A stretch of DNA of 15,223 nucleotides from Gammaproteobacteria bacterium (lineage in GTDB: Bacteria; Pseudomonadota; Gammaproteobacteria; Enterobacterales; Alteromonadaceae). The notes beneath the pieces are model-generated. The model worked only from the letters and a program-made list of their open reading frames with translations, was not told the DNA's origin and ran no database searches. This document shows, piece by piece, positions 12,964 through 15,223 of this stretch (positions within the stretch are counted from its first letter, which is position 1; every line of letters begins with the position of its first letter). Where the stretch lies: contig JAIXSW010000442.1 of the NCBI GenBank assembly GCA_027484495.1, positions 1 through 15,223 on the forward strand, in the 5' to 3' direction. A program made the position numbers and the translations under genes.

Positions 12964-13988
12964 TTGGCACCTCGATCCAGATTTAAATAACGAACTTCGT
13001 CGCCGGCATTGATGTTTAATGCATCGGCGATCGCCTGAGTGATGATCAACACATCGCCATCCAGCTGTGCCTGATTGCTGATGGTGGCACGAAACGCGGC
13101 AACCTGCGGATTGGAGATCGCGAGCGTCGGGCCTTCCACCGGTGCGCCAATTGCGACTTTAATCCGGTGACTGCTGCGCACCGATTTAATCTGCTTAAGC
13201 TGCGCTTCAACCGTTGGGCCTGCATCAAACAAATCGACATAACCGCGGTGGATAAAGCCTTCATTTTCCAGCAGTTTCAGTGCCGGTGCTGTGTTGACAT
13301 GCACCTGACCGATGACGTCCTGCGCCGATTTTGGCAGCAACGACACATAAATCGGGTGACGCGGCATCAGATCGGCAATAAACCCCTTGTTGCCGATGCC
13401 AATCATATGGTCGGCAGTCGGGAAATCGATGCTGAAGAAATAGGATTGTAGCCACTGCCAAAATGGCGGCAGTGAGTTTTCGTCGGCCATGCCGCGCATT
13501 TCGGCAATCACGATTTTAGAGAAGCGTTTTGGGTGGTCCGCCATAAACATAAAGCGGACTTTCGATAAGAAACGACCATACATGCCGCTGCGGTAAGGTT
13601 CACGCAGAAACAGCGTACAAATTTCTGATACACCGGTGTAGTCGTTGCACATTGTCAACACTTCAACCGGGTTATACACGTTCAGCTCGTTGCTGTGATG
13701 CACCACAGTGCTTTTATGAAAGTGGTACAACGGCGTGGTCAAACCGACCGACGCTTCGATACCAGACGTGCCCAGAATTTCGCCGGTTTCGGTATCTTCC
13801 AGCACAAAGAGGTAACCCTGATTGCCGGGCTGCTCGGTATCGATACCAAAGCTGTGCTCAGAATGGGCGATTTTTTGTTTCAGCTTTTGCTCGTTGACCG
13901 GCAGCGAGGTAAAACCGGCACCGGATTCGATGGCGATTTGCATCAGCGCCGGATAATCGGCTTGGGTAATAGGGCGGATCAATAACAT
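12960..13988 (-). CDS. astA: Arginine N-succinyltransferase
   Basis: 342 residues (E. coli AstA about 344). It transfers succinyl from succinyl-CoA to the alpha-amino group of arginine, the first step of the pathway. It has a GNAT-like fold. Conserved family stretches are SLPVNE (28-33), ELNVYNP (101-107), SEICTLFLREPYR (121-133), AEMRG (162-166), KGFIADLMPRHPIY (201-214), AQDVIGQVH...TAPA (222-236) and DLFDAGPTVE (252-261). I start at ATG 13988 because AGGA lies 7 bases before it and the N terminus MLLIRPI matches the family. An in-frame ATG at 14018 lies in the loop of an intercistronic hairpin and would add ten unrelated residues. It overlaps astD by 4 bp and lies 53 bp after astC. Confidence 0.96.
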   Translation of the reverse strand: MLLIRPITQADYPALMQIAIESGAGFTSLPVNEQKLKQKIAHSEHSFGIDTEQPGNQGYLFVLEDTETGEILGTSGIEASVGLTTPLYHFHKSTVVHHSNELNVYNPVEVLTMCNDYTGVSEICTLFLREPYRSGMYGRFLSKVRFMFMADHPKRFSKIVIAEMRGMADENSLPPFWQWLQSYFFSIDFPTADHMIGIGNKGFIADLMPRHPIYVSLLPKSAQDVIGQVHVNTAPALKLLENEGFIHRGYVDLFDAGPTVEAQLKQIKSVRSSHRIKVAIGAPVEGPTLAISNPQVAAFRATISNQAQLDGDVLIITQAIADALNINAGDEVRYLNLDRGAK

Positions 13989-14004
13989 GAAAAAGTCCTG
14001 GCAA

Positions 14005-14027
14005 AAGCCGGCCTTCATTGCCGGCTT
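14005..14027 (-). other. Intercistronic hairpin between astC and astA
   Basis: AAGCCGGC and GCCGGCTT pair perfectly (8 bp) across a 7-base loop. On the minus strand only TTTTG follows, a weak U tract, so it would at most terminate partially. Its 3' side ends about 5 bases before the astA ribosome site AGGA. It may stabilise the astC message or tune astA output. Confidence 0.55.
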
Positions 14028-14041
14028 GTTCTTGTTACAGA

Positions 14042-15223
14042 TCAGCCGCGGGTCGCGACCAGTTTGGCAATCGCCGCTTCAAAACGCGCCATGCCGTCCA
14101 GAATATCCTGTTCCGGGATCACCAGCGACGGGGCAAAACGCACCACGTTGTAGCCAGCCATCAGCACCAGCAAGCCTTGTTCAGCGGCAGCCAGCATAAA
14201 ATCACGTGATTTTCCGGCCCATTCGGTATTCAGTGCAGCACCAATCAGCAGACCCTGACCGCGCACTTCACTGAATACATGATATTTGGCATTGATGGCA
14301 TGCAAAGCGTCTTTAAACAGCTTCTCGCGCGCTTTCACGCCGTTCAGCACTTCAGGTGTGTTCACTGTGTCATAGGCCGCCAGCGCGACCGCACAGGCCA
14401 GCGGGTTACCGCCGTATGTGCTGCCGTGAGTACCGACGACTAAATGTTTAGCCAGTTCAGTGGTGGTCAGCATCGCGCCAATCGGGAAACCGCCGCCCAG
14501 TGCTTTGGCCGTGGTTAATACGTCAGGCGTGACGCCAAGGCCCATATAGGCATAGAGCTCGCCAGTCCGACCGACACCGCTTTGCACTTCATCAAATACC
14601 AGCAGCGCGTTGTGCTGATCACAAAGCTCACGTACACCCTGAATAAATTCTTTACTTGGGCTGATGATGCCGCCTTCGCCTTGCAGTGGTTCTAACACCA
14701 CGGCGCAGGTGCGGTCGGAGATCAGTGCTTTTAAGCTATCCAGGTTGTTGTATTCGGCGTGGTCGATATCAGCCGGTTTTGGCCCGAAGCCGTCAGAATA
14801 AGCCGGTTGACCACCAACGGTCACAGTAAATAAAGTCCGGCCGTGGAAGCCCATTTTAAATGCGATGATTTGCGATTTTTCTGCACCGAATTTATTCAGT
14901 GCGACGCGGCGGACCAGCTTCAGTGCAGCTTCATTGGCTTCAGCGCCTGAGTTGGCGAAATAAACTTTTTCAGCAAAAGTGGTGTCGACCAGACGTTGTG
15001 CCAGCGCTAAGGCCGGTTCGTTGGTCATAGTATTGGATAAATGCCATAACTTATTGGCTTGTTCGGTCAGTGCGTTCACCAGCACCGGATGGCAGTGGCC
15101 CAGACAGTTGACGGCGATGCCGCCGGCAAAATCGATAAACTCGCGATCCTGCTGATCCCACAAGCGGGAGCCAAGGCCACGCACCGGAATGATCGGTGAC
15201 GGGGCGTAGTTGGGGACCATAAC
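14042..15223 (-). CDS. astC: Succinylornithine/acetylornithine aminotransferase, 5' end outside the window
   Basis: 393 residues are visible and the frame is open to the window edge. By comparison with E. coli AstC (406 residues; N terminus ending ...EWMIPVYAP) about a dozen residues are missing, so the ATG at 15218-15220 is probably internal. It is a PLP class-III aminotransferase that takes the delta-amino group of succinylornithine to 2-oxoglutarate, the third AST step. Numbered from that ATG: SGAEANEAALK (91-101), FHGRT (125-129), LEPLQGEGG (176-184), DEVQSGVGRTG (210-220), PLP lysine 239 in TTAKALGGGF and HGSTYGGNPLA near 270. AstC and ArgD cannot be separated by sequence; many relatives use one enzyme for both arginine synthesis and breakdown. 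The position directly before astA supports at least the catabolic role. Confidence 0.93.
   Translation of the reverse strand, partial: VMVPNYAPSPIIPVRGLGSRLWDQQDREFIDFAGGIAVNCLGHCHPVLVNALTEQANKLWHLSNTMTNEPALALAQRLVDTTFAEKVYFANSGAEANEAALKLVRRVALNKFGAEKSQIIAFKMGFHGRTLFTVTVGGQPAYSDGFGPKPADIDHAEYNNLDSLKALISDRTCAVVLEPLQGEGGIISPSKEFIQGVRELCDQHNALLVFDEVQSGVGRTGELYAYMGLGVTPDVLTTAKALGGGFPIGAMLTTTELAKHLVVGTHGSTYGGNPLACAVALAAYDTVNTPEVLNGVKAREKLFKDALHAINAKYHVFSEVRGQGLLIGAALNTEWAGKSRDFMLAAAEQGLLVLMAGYNVVRFAPSLVIPEQDILDGMARFEAAIAKLVATRG

Noticed and set aside
1..15223. Very frequent GCCGG/CCGGC motifs that might be a repeated signal
   Set aside because: They mostly lie in coding frames and fit the preferred Ala, Gly and Pro codons; I could not count them against expectation.

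Overview
The window is a fully chromosomal-looking, gene-dense stretch from a motile gammaproteobacterium. The evidence is a YbiT-type ABC-F protein very close to the enterobacterial one, three methyl-accepting chemotaxis receptors, and the arginine succinyltransferase (AST) genes. The Gln-rich proteins, moderate GC and AST layout suggest an Alteromonadales/Chromatiaceae type such as Rheinheimera or Alishewanella; that genus guess is an inference from memory, not a search result. I see no mobile element, tRNA, rRNA, CRISPR array or pseudogene.

Region by region. (1) Positions 1-1586: a MocR-type regulator running off the left edge is divergent from an EamA-family exporter. The shared intergenic region carries a CTGTAC inverted-repeat pair that looks like the MocR operator. 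(2) Positions 1647-3401: ybiT, a GTG-started ABC-F ATPase, preceded by a promoter-like TATAAT and a hairpin with U-run, and followed by a clear terminator. (3) Positions 3449-8263: a chemoreceptor block. Two tandem soluble receptors of 360 and 361 residues share the layout coiled coil, MCP signalling hairpin, CZB zinc-binding domain. A large membrane receptor of 743 residues converges on them from the other strand. The second soluble receptor keeps all four CZB zinc ligands; the first has lost two. The membrane receptor has a convincing Pho box at its promoter. (4) Positions 8340-9891: an ETHE1/Blh-like metallo-beta-lactamase-fold enzyme and a dienelactone-hydrolase-like protein 13 bp apart, probably one operon. 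(5) Positions 9954-10445: a GNAT acetyltransferase followed by a strong terminator that should work in both directions. (6) Positions 10563-15223, all on the minus strand: astC (5' end outside the window), astA, astD and a compact DUF1338 protein.

How the genes work together. AstA succinylates arginine, AstC transaminates succinylornithine and AstD oxidises succinylglutamate semialdehyde. AstB and AstE are not in the part of the operon seen here; a DUF1338/HglS-fold protein sits in the downstream position instead. The three receptors would feed the chemotaxis machinery with cytoplasmic signals (zinc or redox type, through CZB) and a periplasmic signal that may be tied to phosphate limitation.

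The points most worth following are the zinc-ligand-deficient CZB paralogue beside an intact one, the Pho box in front of a chemoreceptor, and the DUF1338 gene attached to the AST genes.
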